Source: Dactylonectria macrodidyma
Taxonomy: Eukaryota > Ascomycota > Sordariomycetes > Hypocreales > Nectriaceae
DNA length: 64,000 nt
Assembly (NCBI GenBank): GCA_020744425.1
Contig: JAGMUV010000003.1
Location: 992,001-1,056,000, forward strand
Direction of reading: 5' to 3'
Shown here: one piece after another, positions 45,932-57,034 of the stretch
Position numbering within the stretch: the first letter of the stretch is position 1
How the letters are laid out: each line of letters begins with the position of its first letter
Made by a program: the position numbers and the translations under genes
Notes under the pieces: generated by a model
Told to the model about the DNA's origin: nothing
What the model saw: only the letters and a program-made list of their open reading frames with translations
The model's database searches: none

Positions 45932-46801
45932 TTATTTTCCAGCTTCAGCATCCGACCCCCCACCTTGACCCTTGGCATTTTGCAACTCGACCATAGGTGA
46001 CGGCCTGGACACCGTGGGGACGAAGCGTTTTTCGCCCTGAAGACCCCGGCTAGTAGTGTAAGTCACAGGCTTATTAGCCAAGACCGTCGCCTTCGCGTGC
46101 TGAAAGAGGTCGAAGCACTCTGCAAGGGCTTGGTCGATCGTGTAGTTTGCTGGCAGCATCGCAGTGTCGAGAATCTCTCTGATGTGATCATCAACTTGTG
46201 CAAACTCGGCCATGTCGTATCCGTAACGGTCTGGAAGTCCACTGTTGTGAAGGAACGCAAGAAGCCCGGCCATGATGGTATTGGCCGCACCTAGGACAGT
46301 AATTGGTGTGCCCTGTTCCAGGCTGAACGACCCGAGGCCTGTTAGACTTGCGCCGAGAAAGAGTTGCATGATCATCAACACCCAACGAGCGATAGTTGCG
46401 AATTTAAAAATGTAGAACGACTTGGTCCGTTCGAAGACAACATCTCTGTAGAGGCCGCGAGGGAGACCCTTCGGTGGCCACCACCAGCTGAAAGGATGCA
46501 TAGGTGTCTGGGTTTCTGCATCTTGAACCGCCCCAACGCCATGCGCGAGGACCAGCCACTCGGCCTGCGTGAGAAATCTGTGACGGGCGATGTTGCAATG
46601 ATCTAGGTCGTGGCTCCTGAGGGGCAAGCCACGACTATTGCCCTCGTTGTCAATGCTGACCGTGCGTTGATCGGCTTGTGTGCTGGTAAGGGGTGAACCG
46701 GGTTTAGGCGGTTTCGACATTGCGGTGCTGCAGAAACCCAAATAGGATGAATCGAAACGTGCTAGGAGAGATTGTATGGCTTGTGAAACGAGTCTGTTCA
46801 T
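45932..46801 (-). CDS. Fungal SLATT-domain two-TM membrane protein
   Basis: A single-exon gene for 289 aa (or 262 aa if it starts at MSKPPKP, 46720). The central part matches the fungal SLATT domain: a short amphipathic lead (FERTKSFYIFKFATI), TM1 at about 133-157 (WVLMIMQLFLGASLTGLG), a short turn, TM2 at about 165-185 (PITVLGAANTIMAGLLAFL), then HNSGLPDRYGYDMAEFAQVDDHIREI. SLATT stands for SMODS and SLOG-associating two-TM effector; in bacteria the domain is predicted to form membrane pores in nucleotide-triggered defence systems. Fungal members are widespread and uncharacterised. No sensor domain is fused here, and the flanking regions are low in complexity. The neighbour, head-to-head 0.8 kb away, is TRM1, with no obvious functional tie. 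The domain call rests on the helix-turn-helix pattern and GxxT...LGA..T..AGLLA motif. Confidence 0.8.
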   Translation of the reverse strand: MNRLVSQAIQSLLARFDSSYLGFCSTAMSKPPKPGSPLTSTQADQRTVSIDNEGNSRGLPLRSHDLDHCNIARHRFLTQAEWLVLAHGVGAVQDAETQTPMHPFSWWWPPKGLPRGLYRDVVFERTKSFYIFKFATIARWVLMIMQLFLGASLTGLGSFSLEQGTPITVLGAANTIMAGLLAFLHNSGLPDRYGYDMAEFAQVDDHIREILDTAMLPANYTIDQALAECFDLFQHAKATVLANKPVTYTTSRGLQGEKRFVPTVSRPSPMVELQNAKGQGGGSDAEAGK

Positions 46802-47634
46802 GCATTTAGAAACGCGTTTAAGTTGCCAATATCCCTAGACGGGAGTACTGACTTAGTTATTAGGAGTGTCGGGTTTAGAGGTGAGAATGGAAGTGCTCAA
46901 GAGGATGGAGGAATAAGGTAAGACGCCAAAATTTGTTGAACAACACGGTTGCCGGGGGTGATTAAGAAGACATAGGCTCTAGGAGCAGGCTTCCTTAGGT
47001 ATATCTTGATTTTCCAATGCGACACTCCTTCCCTCAAGTTGTACACTGACATTGGGCAGGAGAGATCGAGTAGCGGGCAAGCTCGCAGCTTGATTGTCCG
47101 GGCATGGGTCAACGAGATCAGAAGCCCGCCTAAGGCAGGAGACATTTCGTGTCGAGTGCACACGAGTCAATACAGTGTTCTTTTAATGGGCTTAGCTAAG
47201 GAATTGGGTAGTAGGTTCGGGCACAGTTGAGATATTCTCAGCACAATCGCATTGAATTGAGTCGAAGATACCCTGCCACTAAAGGCATGACGTTGGAGTG
47301 TGAGGACGGTCGGGAAGAAAGTGGGCGACCTGACTTATGTAAGATTGGAAAAATAGCTTTTAGTCTAGATGTCGAGTACTAAAGTGTCGACATCGCAATC
47401 AACCCTTTGGTCTGTGGCTTAATGATGACGACGGTCAAGACAATTAGAGCTGGTGATTTATGCCGTCACAAGTGGTTGATGGATCCCTGTGAGACATGGT
47501 GGGGGAAGCTCACAGTGTGGAGTACGAGCTCATCACCGCTCTGGTGAAAGCGGCAGAATTGTCAAAAATTTGGTTCCCACTTAGCTTTAACATCTCGCGA
47601 CTCTCCCGAGCTGCTCTTTTTGCGACACGCGTGC
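46802..47634. promoter_or_regulatory. Shared divergent promoter of SLATT and TRM1 genes
   Basis: 0.83 kb between head-to-head genes. No clear factor site was recognised. It is counted up to the first possible TRM1 start at 47635. Confidence 0.4.
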
Positions 47635-49761
47635 ATGTATCGCAGTGCTCTCGGAGCAGGGCCAATTCCTGGCATACGTGTGATCCTCAGGCCTAGATTC
47701 CCCACCGGATCGATACTTTACCCTCCGAGAACCCCCAACTCGCCTCGCGCGCACTCGATTTACGACCAACCACACATCGCTTGTCACTGGTACTCCAACA
47801 CAGCCAAGATGGCCGGTGATACATTGGCCACGAGTACGGTCGAGCTCGGCGGCAAGGAATATCGAACCGTGAAAGAGGGAAAAGCGACCATCCTGGTGCC
47901 CCAGGGTGCCAAGATTGGCGAGGACCGTGGCGAGGTTCAACAAGTCTTCTACAACCCCATTCAGCAGTACAACCGTGACCTCTCGGTTCTGGCAATCAAG
48001 ACCTACGGCGAAGAGATTGTCGAGAAAAGGCGAAAGCAGTATGAAGCACGGATGGTGAAGCAGGGAAAGAAGAGAAAGCGTGACGATGATATACAAAAGC
48101 CTAAGGAAAATGCCACCGAGGTTGAGAAGCCCGTCTCCGAGGACCAGCCGCAACCTCAAGATCCACCAAAGCCAGATGCCGAGGAAAAGCAACATAAATC
48201 AGAGCCCCCAAAATCTCAGTTCAAGATACTCGACGCTCTGTCAGCGTCTGGCTTAAGAGCCCTGCGATACGCTCATGAGCTGCCTTTCGTAACCTCAGTC
48301 AAGGCCAACGACCTGTCTGATTCGGCAGCGGAGACGATCAAGATGAATGTAAGCCACAATGGGCTCGAGGACAAGGTCTCTGTCACGCAAGGTGACGCGC
48401 TCGCCCACATGTACCGAGCAATCGCAGACGATTTGTCGCATCGGGATCGACTCGGGAACTCTGGCAAGGCTCACAAATTTGATGTTATCGATCTGGATCC
48501 GTACGGCACTGCCGCGCCTTTCTTCGACGCTGCTGTTCAAGCCGTGCGCGACGACGGTGGGTTGCTTTGTATCACATGTACAGATAGCGCTGTCTGGGCT
48601 GGACACAGCTACTGCGAGAAGACTTATGCTCTGTACGGAGGGATCCCCATCAAAGGGCTGCATTCGCACGAAAGTGGTCTACGACTCGTGCTCAACGGCG
48701 TAGCAACGTCTGCGGCTCGCTATGGGTTGGCCATCGAGCCCCTCCTCTCACTTTCGATCGACTTTTACACAAAATTCTTTATCCGTGTTACCAAGTCGCC
48801 ACAATCCGTCAAATTCCTCGCGGCCAAGACGATGCTGGTATACAGTTGCGACAATGGCTGTGGTGCTTGGGAAACACAACCTCTCATGAGGAGCAAACCT
48901 ACGCCAAACAAGAAGGGCTCTTCCGCTTACTACAAGCATACCATGGCGCTGGGGCCGACTACCGATCGGTTTTGCCAGCACTGTGGGTTCAAGATGCACA
49001 TCAACGGCCCGATGTATGGGGGACATATTCACTCCAAGGAGTTCATCCATCGCCTTCTGGATCAAATTCCCAAGGCGGATCCTTCTATCTATGGTACCTT
49101 ACCTAGACTTGAGGGTATGCTTCGAACTGCGCTCGAGGAATATCTTGAAGGACCAGAAGTTACTGAGCCGGTCGACCCTAAGGACGCTCAGCTCGCGGCG
49201 GTTGACCACTATCCCTTCTTTGTTATTCCTAGCAAGCTGTCCAGCGTTATTAGCTGCACGACCCCGAGCGAGGACATGTTCCGAGGCGCACTCATGCATT
49301 TAGGATATCGAACCACGAGAAGCCACTGTCGACCAGGAAGCATCAAGACGGATGCGCCTTGGTCGACAATATGGTGGGTGATGACTGAGTGGATTCGCCA
49401 GAAGTCCCCGATCACGGAGGCAAACATCAAGTCCTCCACCGCCGCCTGGAAAATATTGAGGGAGGCAGGTCTAGTTGGCCGCGAGGACGCCGGATTGCAA
49501 GAAGTGCCAGCCAAGGACCAGCCTACAGAGATGGAGGGTGTGGAACAACAAGAGCCTTTGAGTGCGAATGCGAATGAGCCGGGCGATGCGCCAATCGAAA
49601 CCGAGGCTGCCGCTCTGACTGAGGAAGAGTTGCGCAAGACGTTGGTGTTCAACGAAGACCTGGCTCGACTTTGGCGCCGACGTGGAGAACAGAAGATTGT
49701 TCGATATCAGATGAATCCTCGAGAGAACTGGGGCCCACTTTCCAAGGCCAACAAAAATTAG
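47635..49761 (+). CDS. trm1: tRNA (guanine-26-N2)-dimethyltransferase Trm1
   Basis: A single-exon gene giving 708 aa from 47635 or 650 aa from 47809. Trm1 makes N2,N2-dimethylguanosine at position 26 of tRNAs using S-adenosylmethionine. Seen: FKILDALSASGLRALRYAHE (SAM motif I region), the catalytic-type motif DVIDLDPYGTAAPFFDAAV, the zinc-binding set YSCDNGCGAWE and FCQHCGFKMHINGPMYGGHIH, and the typical RSHCRPGSIKTDAPW near the C-terminus. A Lys/Glu/Pro-rich insert (about 90-140 of the short form) splits the N-terminal region. The 58-residue extension of the long form has six Arg and a single acidic residue, like a mitochondrial presequence. The first ATG has a weak context (T at -3), the second a strong one (A at -3, G at +4), which would allow leaky scanning to give mitochondrial and nuclear forms, as is known for yeast TRM1. 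Confidence 0.95.
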   Translation: MYRSALGAGPIPGIRVILRPRFPTGSILYPPRTPNSPRAHSIYDQPHIACHWYSNTAKMAGDTLATSTVELGGKEYRTVKEGKATILVPQGAKIGEDRGEVQQVFYNPIQQYNRDLSVLAIKTYGEEIVEKRRKQYEARMVKQGKKRKRDDDIQKPKENATEVEKPVSEDQPQPQDPPKPDAEEKQHKSEPPKSQFKILDALSASGLRALRYAHELPFVTSVKANDLSDSAAETIKMNVSHNGLEDKVSVTQGDALAHMYRAIADDLSHRDRLGNSGKAHKFDVIDLDPYGTAAPFFDAAVQAVRDDGGLLCITCTDSAVWAGHSYCEKTYALYGGIPIKGLHSHESGLRLVLNGVATSAARYGLAIEPLLSLSIDFYTKFFIRVTKSPQSVKFLAAKTMLVYSCDNGCGAWETQPLMRSKPTPNKKGSSAYYKHTMALGPTTDRFCQHCGFKMHINGPMYGGHIHSKEFIHRLLDQIPKADPSIYGTLPRLEGMLRTALEEYLEGPEVTEPVDPKDAQLAAVDHYPFFVIPSKLSSVISCTTPSEDMFRGALMHLGYRTTRSHCRPGSIKTDAPWSTIWWVMTEWIRQKSPITEANIKSSTAAWKILREAGLVGREDAGLQEVPAKDQPTEMEGVEQQEPLSANANEPGDAPIETEAAALTEEELRKTLVFNEDLARLWRRRGEQKIVRYQMNPRENWGPLSKANKN

Positions 49762-50250
49762 AGAGACGACGGCACGCGCTTCATTTTATCGGCAATTGTT
49801 CATACGGTTGCGTCTGAAATATCACTCAATTGCATTTGTGGATTCAAGCGGAAGATGCCTGGCGTCATCTGGACCCTGGAGTGGGCAATCTTCGTCAGCT
49901 AGAGGCCGCCCCACAAGATGGTACAAAACCAAGGCCAATGCCAGAGCCAAAATCACCCGGCTCTTCTAGAAGCACCGCCCTCTCGGCAGTGGCAGGTCAC
50001 TAAATTACTCCTTCACATGCAGAGCATTTGGCCATAACCGCGCTCTGCGAGTTTTGTCAGCCTTCTCACCTGCCTTTATTAGCCAGATAGCTAATCCATC
50101 CAAACACCACACCCACACTTGCCGTTCATGCATCTATCAAGATCAGCCCGTTTTGTTTGAGTTGATCCGTTCGTTCACTTTCTTTCTTTTTCTGCTCTTC
50201 CTCTCCATTAAACCTTTCCATCGTCTGTGTCCCGCCTTGTTCCCCGCACG
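49762..50250. other. Intergenic, TRM1 3' flank and lipid-kinase promoter
   Basis: A spacer between two plus-strand genes. A pyrimidine-rich tract (about 50170-50215) precedes the next start and is a probable core promoter or leader. Nothing else is seen. Confidence 0.5.
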
Positions 50251-51732
50251 ATGAGCTCCCCGCTCTCGCAGACCCCTCCTCCAGAGGTTCTGCCTGTAGA
50301 TGACGTCGTTTTCACGGATGGCAGTCTGACGTGGATTCGAGCCGGATCATCCGAAAAGGTCGATCGCAATGAATTTCTGTTTATCCTGGAAGTATCAGGC
50401 ACAAATGTAGCGAGCCCGGAGTCCATCATCTGTTGTCTCAAAGAATACCCCGAAGACCGAGAAAAACCGTTTCACCTCTCTCTGTTCAGGACTGCCGGGA
50501 CACCCGCCAATGTCCCAGAGCAGTATATCATTAAAGAGCTGCCGCCTTACCTCCGCCATGAGGCAGACAACGAAGTAGATGTCATCGTCTCAACCAAATC
50601 CGGCGTGGGGTTAGCCTTACGTTTCTGGGAAGATGTGTTGCTACATCTATGGCAACTAATTGCAGGCCTTGGCGACGAGGAGCGCACAATCAACACCGAC
50701 GACCGCAGGGCTAGCGATTTGCATTATCGACTCACCATTACACAAAGCGCGGAGACCATTCGGGACTTTGCGAAAAGCCTGTGGGCATCGGACCACCAGG
50801 GCTCAAAACCAAGAACAATTGTGCTTCTCAGCGGAGATGGTGGAGTGGTAGACCTGCTGAATGGCTCAGATCAAGACTCGTCGCATGCCACCTTACCTTT
50901 GATGGCACAGCTTCCACTTGGAACGGGAAATGCCCTCTTTCACTCCATCCACAGGCCTCTGTACCAGAATTCGGGACCAAGCCCACTGGTCCATGGCTTA
51001 CGGACGCTCTTCCGGGGGACGCCTTCTAAACTCCCCGTCTTCCGAGCATCCTTTTCGCCCGGGTCGCGAATAGTCACTTTTGCCGACAAGGCGAACGCGA
51101 CAGGTGAATCTAAGGACAATGTCAAACTTTCAAAAGAAGAAACCTCTGTATCTCATTTGAATGGCGCTATCGTTGCCAGCTATGGGTTCCATGCCAGCAT
51201 TGTCTACGAAAGCGACACCCCAGAGTACCGTGTTCACGGCAACAAGCGGTTTGGGATGGTCGCGCAAGAACTCTTGAGAGAGGCCCATCCATATGACGCG
51301 CAGGTTTCTATTCGACGTTCTGGATCGTCCAAGCTGGAAGAGATCCCGCGAGACACGCACGCATACGTCCTCGCGACGCTGGTATCGAACCTGGAGCGGA
51401 CCTTTACCATCTCACCCGCAAGCAAGCCCCTCCAAGGCAAACTTCGGCTCGTTCACTTCGGGCCCATTGGGGGCGAGAGGACTATGCAAGTGATGATGAA
51501 GGCCTACGACGAGGGCAAGCATGTAGACATGAAGTGGGACGATGGCGAGAAAGTCGGATACGAGGAAGTGGAGGAGGTTCAAGTAGTAGTCCTGGAAGAC
51601 GACGAAAGATGGCGCAAAGTGTGCATTGATGGCACGATTGTTGAAATTCCAAGAGGGGGGAAGATGAACGTGACCATTTTGGAGCGAGGACCCTTCAGGG
51701 TGTTGGCAGATTATCGTCTATTGCGGGAATAG
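50251..51732 (+). CDS. Diacylglycerol/sphingoid-base kinase-like protein (DAGK catalytic domain)
   Basis: A single-exon gene for 493 aa. The catalytic fold of lipid kinases is shown by TIVLLSGDGGVVDLLNG (about residues 188-204), the nucleotide loop corresponding to GGDGT in the family, and by LPLGTGNALFHS about 25 residues on. The C-terminal beta-rich half includes the NGAIVASYGFHASIVYES segment and RVHGNKRFGMVAQELL, as in fungal sphingosine-kinase-like proteins. Such enzymes phosphorylate diacylglycerol, ceramide or long-chain bases. The second position of the GDG(G/T) loop is conserved, so activity is likely, but the substrate is open. No TM helix or C1 domain is seen. The leader of about 100 residues has no recognised domain. 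The start at MSSPLSQTPPP has a good context. The gene converges with the ABC-F gene 340 bp downstream. Confidence 0.85.
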   Translation: MSSPLSQTPPPEVLPVDDVVFTDGSLTWIRAGSSEKVDRNEFLFILEVSGTNVASPESIICCLKEYPEDREKPFHLSLFRTAGTPANVPEQYIIKELPPYLRHEADNEVDVIVSTKSGVGLALRFWEDVLLHLWQLIAGLGDEERTINTDDRRASDLHYRLTITQSAETIRDFAKSLWASDHQGSKPRTIVLLSGDGGVVDLLNGSDQDSSHATLPLMAQLPLGTGNALFHSIHRPLYQNSGPSPLVHGLRTLFRGTPSKLPVFRASFSPGSRIVTFADKANATGESKDNVKLSKEETSVSHLNGAIVASYGFHASIVYESDTPEYRVHGNKRFGMVAQELLREAHPYDAQVSIRRSGSSKLEEIPRDTHAYVLATLVSNLERTFTISPASKPLQGKLRLVHFGPIGGERTMQVMMKAYDEGKHVDMKWDDGEKVGYEEVEEVQVVVLEDDERWRKVCIDGTIVEIPRGGKMNVTILERGPFRVLADYRLLRE

Positions 51733-52073
51733 AGAGACACTGGGGACTGGGACTTGATAGTGCAAATCGCGTTTGTTTTGTTAGCACACCCATCGTTTAA
51801 GCAAGCGATCATGTAGATAACGCACCGTGTTGTGTAGCAATTTCATATTTCCTCAAAGAATATTCCAACAGCAATATTCTGAATCAAGTCGTGCTTCAGA
51901 GCATGAGCATCTGCTGAGGGATACTCCTACACTTGTTCATTTTTAGCATCAGGCCTGCTAATATGAATTGTTAAGGTGTAATATAAATCTACTGAATGAT
52001 CTAAATCGGTGGGTTTGTGTGCTGGTTGCCGCTGTACGCTACGTACATGATCCTTAGAGCACTCGCCTGCGCC
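51733..52073. other. Intergenic, between convergent genes
   Basis: 341 bp, A/T-rich, holding the 3' ends of the lipid-kinase-like gene and the ABC-F gene. Nothing else is seen. Confidence 0.5.
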
Positions 52074-54507
52074 TCACCCTTGGAGGATCTTCTTCGCTCT
52101 CTTCTCCATGAGCTGCTCAAATCCCTCCACCCCGTTCTCCAGTACACTCAATTTGCCTCCCTTCAACCGATATACTACTCGCCTTCTCGGACTCGCTTCA
52201 TCATCGTCATCTTCCTCGCTGCCTTCGTCATCCTCATCCCGCGCCCCCTCCACCACACCGCGCATGAACCATCGGTCGTGGCTTACCAGGATGACAGCGC
52301 CTTCCCAATCACGCAGCACCTCTCGCAGCGCCGTTACCGTCTCGTAGTCTAGATGAGTAGTAACCTCATCGAGTATTAGACAGTGTGGCTGTCGCCAAAG
52401 CAAGCGCGCGAGCTCGACGCGGACAACTTGGCCACCAGAGAGCTTCATGACCGGCACATCGGATGCGAACCGTCCTGGAAGGCCGAGCTTGCCCAGGTGG
52501 CCGCGGAGTTCACCCTCGTTGACCTCGTCGGACTGGGCCTCTACCTCACGGGTAAGAAGCGCTAGAGCTGTGAGACTGGGTTCTTCACGCCCAAGAGCCT
52601 GGAGAGCATCGACAGCGTGCTGGGAGTAGTAGCCGAGCCTCAGACGCGGATGGGTAGTGAGTGTGCCTGAAGACGGACGGGTCTCCTCAACAAGCATTTT
52701 GACGAGAGTGGACTTGCCAGCGCCGTTCAGACCCAAGATACCGATGCGGTCACCCATACCAACGGAGAGGGTAATATCCTGGATAATTAGGGGTACCTTG
52801 GGTGAGTATCGGAAAGCAACCTTTTCAAGGGAAATAAGCGGCCCTGGAAACCGTAGGTCAAGAGTCTCCGGAAGACAGAGGACAACCGGGCGATCTTCAG
52901 GCGGGATATCGATATCTTCACGAGAGGTGAGGTGATAGCCAGGGAGATCGCGATTCAGCTTGAAGCGGCCACCGCGTTGGCCGACCGACATGCCCCAGCG
53001 GTCGTCGAGCTTTTTCTGTCGGGATTTCGCCTGGCGGAGCTTGTTTTGGTCGTCGTTGGCTTTGCCGGCTTTGATGTTGGCAGTAATTGACTTCTCAATG
53101 TGCGCCTTTTGCTTGTCCTGGGCCTCCTTCATCTTGGTGAGCCAGATTTTCCGTTCCGACTGGGAAGCTTCGTAGGTGGGTAGATCCCCATGGAAAGAGA
53201 CGAGCTGCTTGTCTTTGAGGATGATTAGGTCGGTGCATACAGAAATGAAGTCTCGATCGTGAGAGACAAGGACGAGAGTCGGGGCGCGCTCGGTATCCTC
53301 GAGGCCCTGGAGATAGCGTTGCAACCAGATTATTCCTAGTAAGTCCAGAAAGTTGGTGGGTTCGTCAAGGATAAGGATGTCTGTCTCCTGTAGCAAGGCG
53401 GTTGCGAGTGAGGCACGCATGTGCCACCCACCAGAGAGGCTGGCGATGGGCTTCTCCATGAGCGCCTCAGAAAACCCGAGACCAGTGAGGATCTTCTTGG
53501 CTTGCGACTCTATGTCCGCAACATGGGCAGGATCGACCTGGATCTGGAGGTCGGCAAGCATATCGATGGCTTCTTGCGTCTCCGCTTGGAGGATATCGGG
53601 CGTGATATCATCGTTTGTTTGCTCCAACCTTTTTCAGCTCATTAGAATCGAGGGACTCAATGATATTCTGTTACATACAGAGTGTTGGACTCGGCAACAA
53701 CTTTCTCGTAGGCGACTAGGGCTTTGCGGGCTTGTAGGCCACGAGCACCGCTACGAAGCCTGGCATCCTTGTCAAGGCGGAAGAGGCGTTGCTGGTTTCG
53801 ATGATGCTTGAGCTGCCTCAAGGCTCGGACCGGGGCATATGAGTCTGAAGCATTGACGCCCTCGGACAAGACTGCGGATACGCATGATAAGAATAAGTAT
53901 GCCAAATTCGAGGTGGGACAGAACGTACTCTTGATTTCCTGTTCGACAATCTGCTTCGCCGTGGCCCGTTCAATCACCTCCTCCAAGACGCTCGAGGCCG
54001 GGCCATTTTCAGAATCCGGGTTCGCATCATTCTCACTGACGAGTCTTGATTGCTGTAGGAGTGCGATTCTAGTGCCTTCTGGGATGCCGGGGATGAGCTT
54101 CTCCGCAATAGCCTTGAGCAACGCTGAAGAAGAGTTAGAGACGGGAGTGAAGTCGGCAGCGAAGAGAGACGTACTGGATTTCCCCGTGCCATTGCGCCCG
54201 ACCAAGGCATATCGCTGGCCTTCTTTCAACTTCAATTTGGCATTGTTGAGGATTTCAATACCCTCCGCCTTGGCCTTGGACTTTCCCTTGGTGGTGGTCT
54301 TGCCGCTGGCCTTTCCACCCGAGGTTACGGTAATGAAGATGCCGTCAATTTCGAGCTGCGAGATGTCAGATTTATGCAGAATGACGAGGAAGACCGATCT
54401 TTAGTGGGTATTCTGACCTCGCGATAATTAGGCGACTCGATGTGAAAGCGCGTCTGCTTGGAGGTGCAAAGGATGGTGGCTACGGATTCAGAAGCAATTG
54501 ACGTCAT
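52074..54507 (-). CDS. ABC-F family ATPase
   Basis: A five-exon gene for 737 aa: exons 54418-54507, 54175-54355, 53929-54123, 53679-53871 and 52074-53628. ABC-F proteins have two ATPase domains and no membrane helices; they act on ribosomes (translation control, ribosome assembly, as Gcn20, Arb1, New1). NBD1: Walker A GRNGTGKSST (split by intron 2), signature ASLSGGW, Walker B ILILDEPTNFLD, and SHDRDF. A Lys-rich linker follows (KMKEAQDKQKAHIEKS). NBD2: Walker A GLNGAGKSTLVKML, signature KLSGGQVVRVELA, Walker B CLILDEVTTHLD, and SHDRWF. In NBD2 the near-invariant Pro after the catalytic Glu (DEPTNHLD) is Val. An acidic insert (DEDDEGSEEDDDDE) lies before the C-terminus. Exon 1 codes only 30 residues; its GTCAGA donor is unusual. 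It lacks the long N-terminal domain of Gcn20, so the subgroup is uncertain. Confidence 0.92.
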
Positions 54508-57034
54508 CGTGGAGAAATGGGGAAGAGGGGACGAGAAGCGGGATGATTGCTGGAGAAGGAGGAGAGGAGGTATACAAAATCAAAGCAAAACCGATTGGTA
54601 TCGCACATTCGATGGCTTCTCGGGTAAGGAGCTAGCTGATGCCATATGAACACAGGCATTTGCACGAATTAAATATCTGCCTTTACCTCTAGATGATGGA
54701 GCACTCAACACCATTTTGCAATGACATTAGCGGTTTCCTCCAGCAATGTTCGCAAATCCGGCGCCAACGAGTCACGGCCTAGTTGAGACAGCCCCAAGGG
54801 GCAAGATATGACCACTTGCCCCTTGCGTTAAGAGGGGCCGCCGTCAAGCTGCAGGTGACTCATACCGGATGACTCGCTTGACATATTTAACGCAGCCCGC
54901 CAGTGGGTAAAACCTTGGCGTTTGAGCTTTGAATTGCGCCATGTCCAAGATCGACAGCGAAAAATAATTCAATGGTCGTGCCAAGCTTGTGTACAACTCT
55001 TGCGCATGGGAAGAATAATGATTGTATCAAGTGTGACTCACGTATCTATCGACTGACTAACTGGTTGTTGCCGCCCGTTGCTAGTCCCAACCAATCCAAG
55101 TTGCACAATTGCGCAGCTTCATCGACAGGTACAGTTACCTGGGTAGATACCCTACACTTTGTCAATTGGTCGGTTCCATCTGCCTTCGCCTCACGCCCTA
55201 GAGTGTCCCCGGGTTGTTGCAGCTGAGCTATTATCGTCAACTCCCTATGCAACCAGGCTGAGAGAGGAGAATGCAGGGAAATTTACTTCAAGGAATCATA
55301 GCCGCATGCGAAAAGCCGATCCAGAGACCTGGCGCTCTAGAAATATAGCAGATGAAAGTCGGGTATGAGGGCTTAGCCAGTGGACAAGGGCACGAGGCAT
55401 AGAGACATAGGAGGTATTGGTTTCCATGCTCCGCGAGTTGTTGTTTTGCCTCACCAGTTTAATCTGTTCGTTATTTTTCTGCGACAGATACTTGCGGTAC
55501 CAATCCTCCTCACATAGATTATGAAGCTTGAGCAGCAATTCGGTCAACTGCATAGGCTAGGTAGTAAGCAAACTTGTCCGCTGCCAACTTAGCTGGCCGG
55601 GTGCTCACGCCCCCCCTAGACCTCTTTGCGTGCACACGTCACTTACATTGCATTCTCAATAAATAATGCGACAAAACTTCACGGTTAAAGCAGACACATC
55701 ATTGTACTACGGCTTTGGGGAAACTGATGAGCGGTGAGAAGTTGCACACGGTTTGGCTACTGTTTTATTAGCTCCCGGTGTTACACGTATCTCCTCACTT
55801 ACCTACTTTAGAGGCAGTGGCCGGCAGGACTCTACAGCGCACTTACGCGACTACTCAACAATTTCACTCGCCTTCCCGCAGCTGTAAGCTGACGTGTCTA
55901 CTACCAAACATTTTCTTAGGCTCTTTGCTTGGCAAAGAGACGTCGTCGCCCGTCTACTACGTTTCGGATTGCCCTTTTCTGCCAGTCTGGACTGTCTCTA
56001 TCCGTTGTCAATCTTCTATTGCTAATTTCAACGTTGGATATTGCCCTACAACTCCTCGACAGAGAAATTTTGGCCAGCTCGTCTTGCATGGTGTTGGTGA
56101 AAACATCTTGTGTCAGTTTGATCGTGCATTGTACTTCTGTCTTCTATATATTCCGTTTTCAACTACTTTTAACCTTCTCTATTCTTCCTTCTCTTCATCG
56201 TCTTATACTAAAGCAAGTCCTGGCATTTCTCCTCCTTCCTTATCTTGTATCCAGGCACCGCCAGAATTTCTCACTACTCTACCCTTTGACTGCACCATAG
56301 CTTCAGGCACTGCCTAACCTTCTGTGTTCTTTTGATCTTATATTCGAGCACTACCATACTTTCTCACCTGTTGGTTATTCTCACCGGCTCCTGTCTTCAG
56401 ACACTGTCTTACTTCCATCGCCTCCGTTCCAGGCCCGAGCGGCCACTCAAAGTGTTCTTCGTCACGGCTTGTGGCCATCTTCGCGACCACAACGGGAAGA
56501 TATTGACCATCCCGGACGAAGAACTCTGAAAGAGGCACCAGCGAAAAGAACTGGGAATGTTCCGCAACGCTTCTCCATCTATACCAATCCTCCTCCAAGT
56601 GATCGATCATCGACCGTACAATAGGAAAGCTGTTGATGCCGATGACATCGATCCGACCATCATCACGGAACAACGAGGTCTCGCGAACATCTCGACTTCC
56701 TACACATGAGTAAGTCAAGGACGAGGAAGACGTTGGTCATCTCTCCACCTGTTGTGACACCAGCTGACTTTATCCAGATCCATGGCTTTCCCGCTCGGCG
56801 TCCTTACCGTTCAACACCTTCCTGCGCTGCCATCAACGAAACCCATCCACCTTGTAACGTTCGTAGTTCGCAGAGAACTTTGCTAGATGGGTTGAACACT
56901 CTTCGACTGACGACTTCCGATCCCTTCTCAACTTCCATTTCACATGCAATCATCAGTTTTGTCTTCTGGTTTTATTTGTCAGGTCGATACTGCCGAGACC
57001 GGACTATCGTCATACGACACCCAATACTGCCAGC
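54508..57034. other. Intergenic, ABC-F promoter and A/T-richer stretch
   Basis: About 2.5 kb with no supported intact gene. The near half is the ABC-F promoter. From about 55900 to 56350 the plus strand is C/T-rich, like a fungal leader. The frames at 55778-56317 and 56706-57050 have no recognised domain; they may be the 5' part of the decayed gene that follows. Confidence 0.4.

Noticed and set aside
55296..55553. 85-codon minus-strand frame with an EEDWYRKYLSQKN segment
   Set aside because: It is helical-looking but isolated and short, with no homologue recognised.
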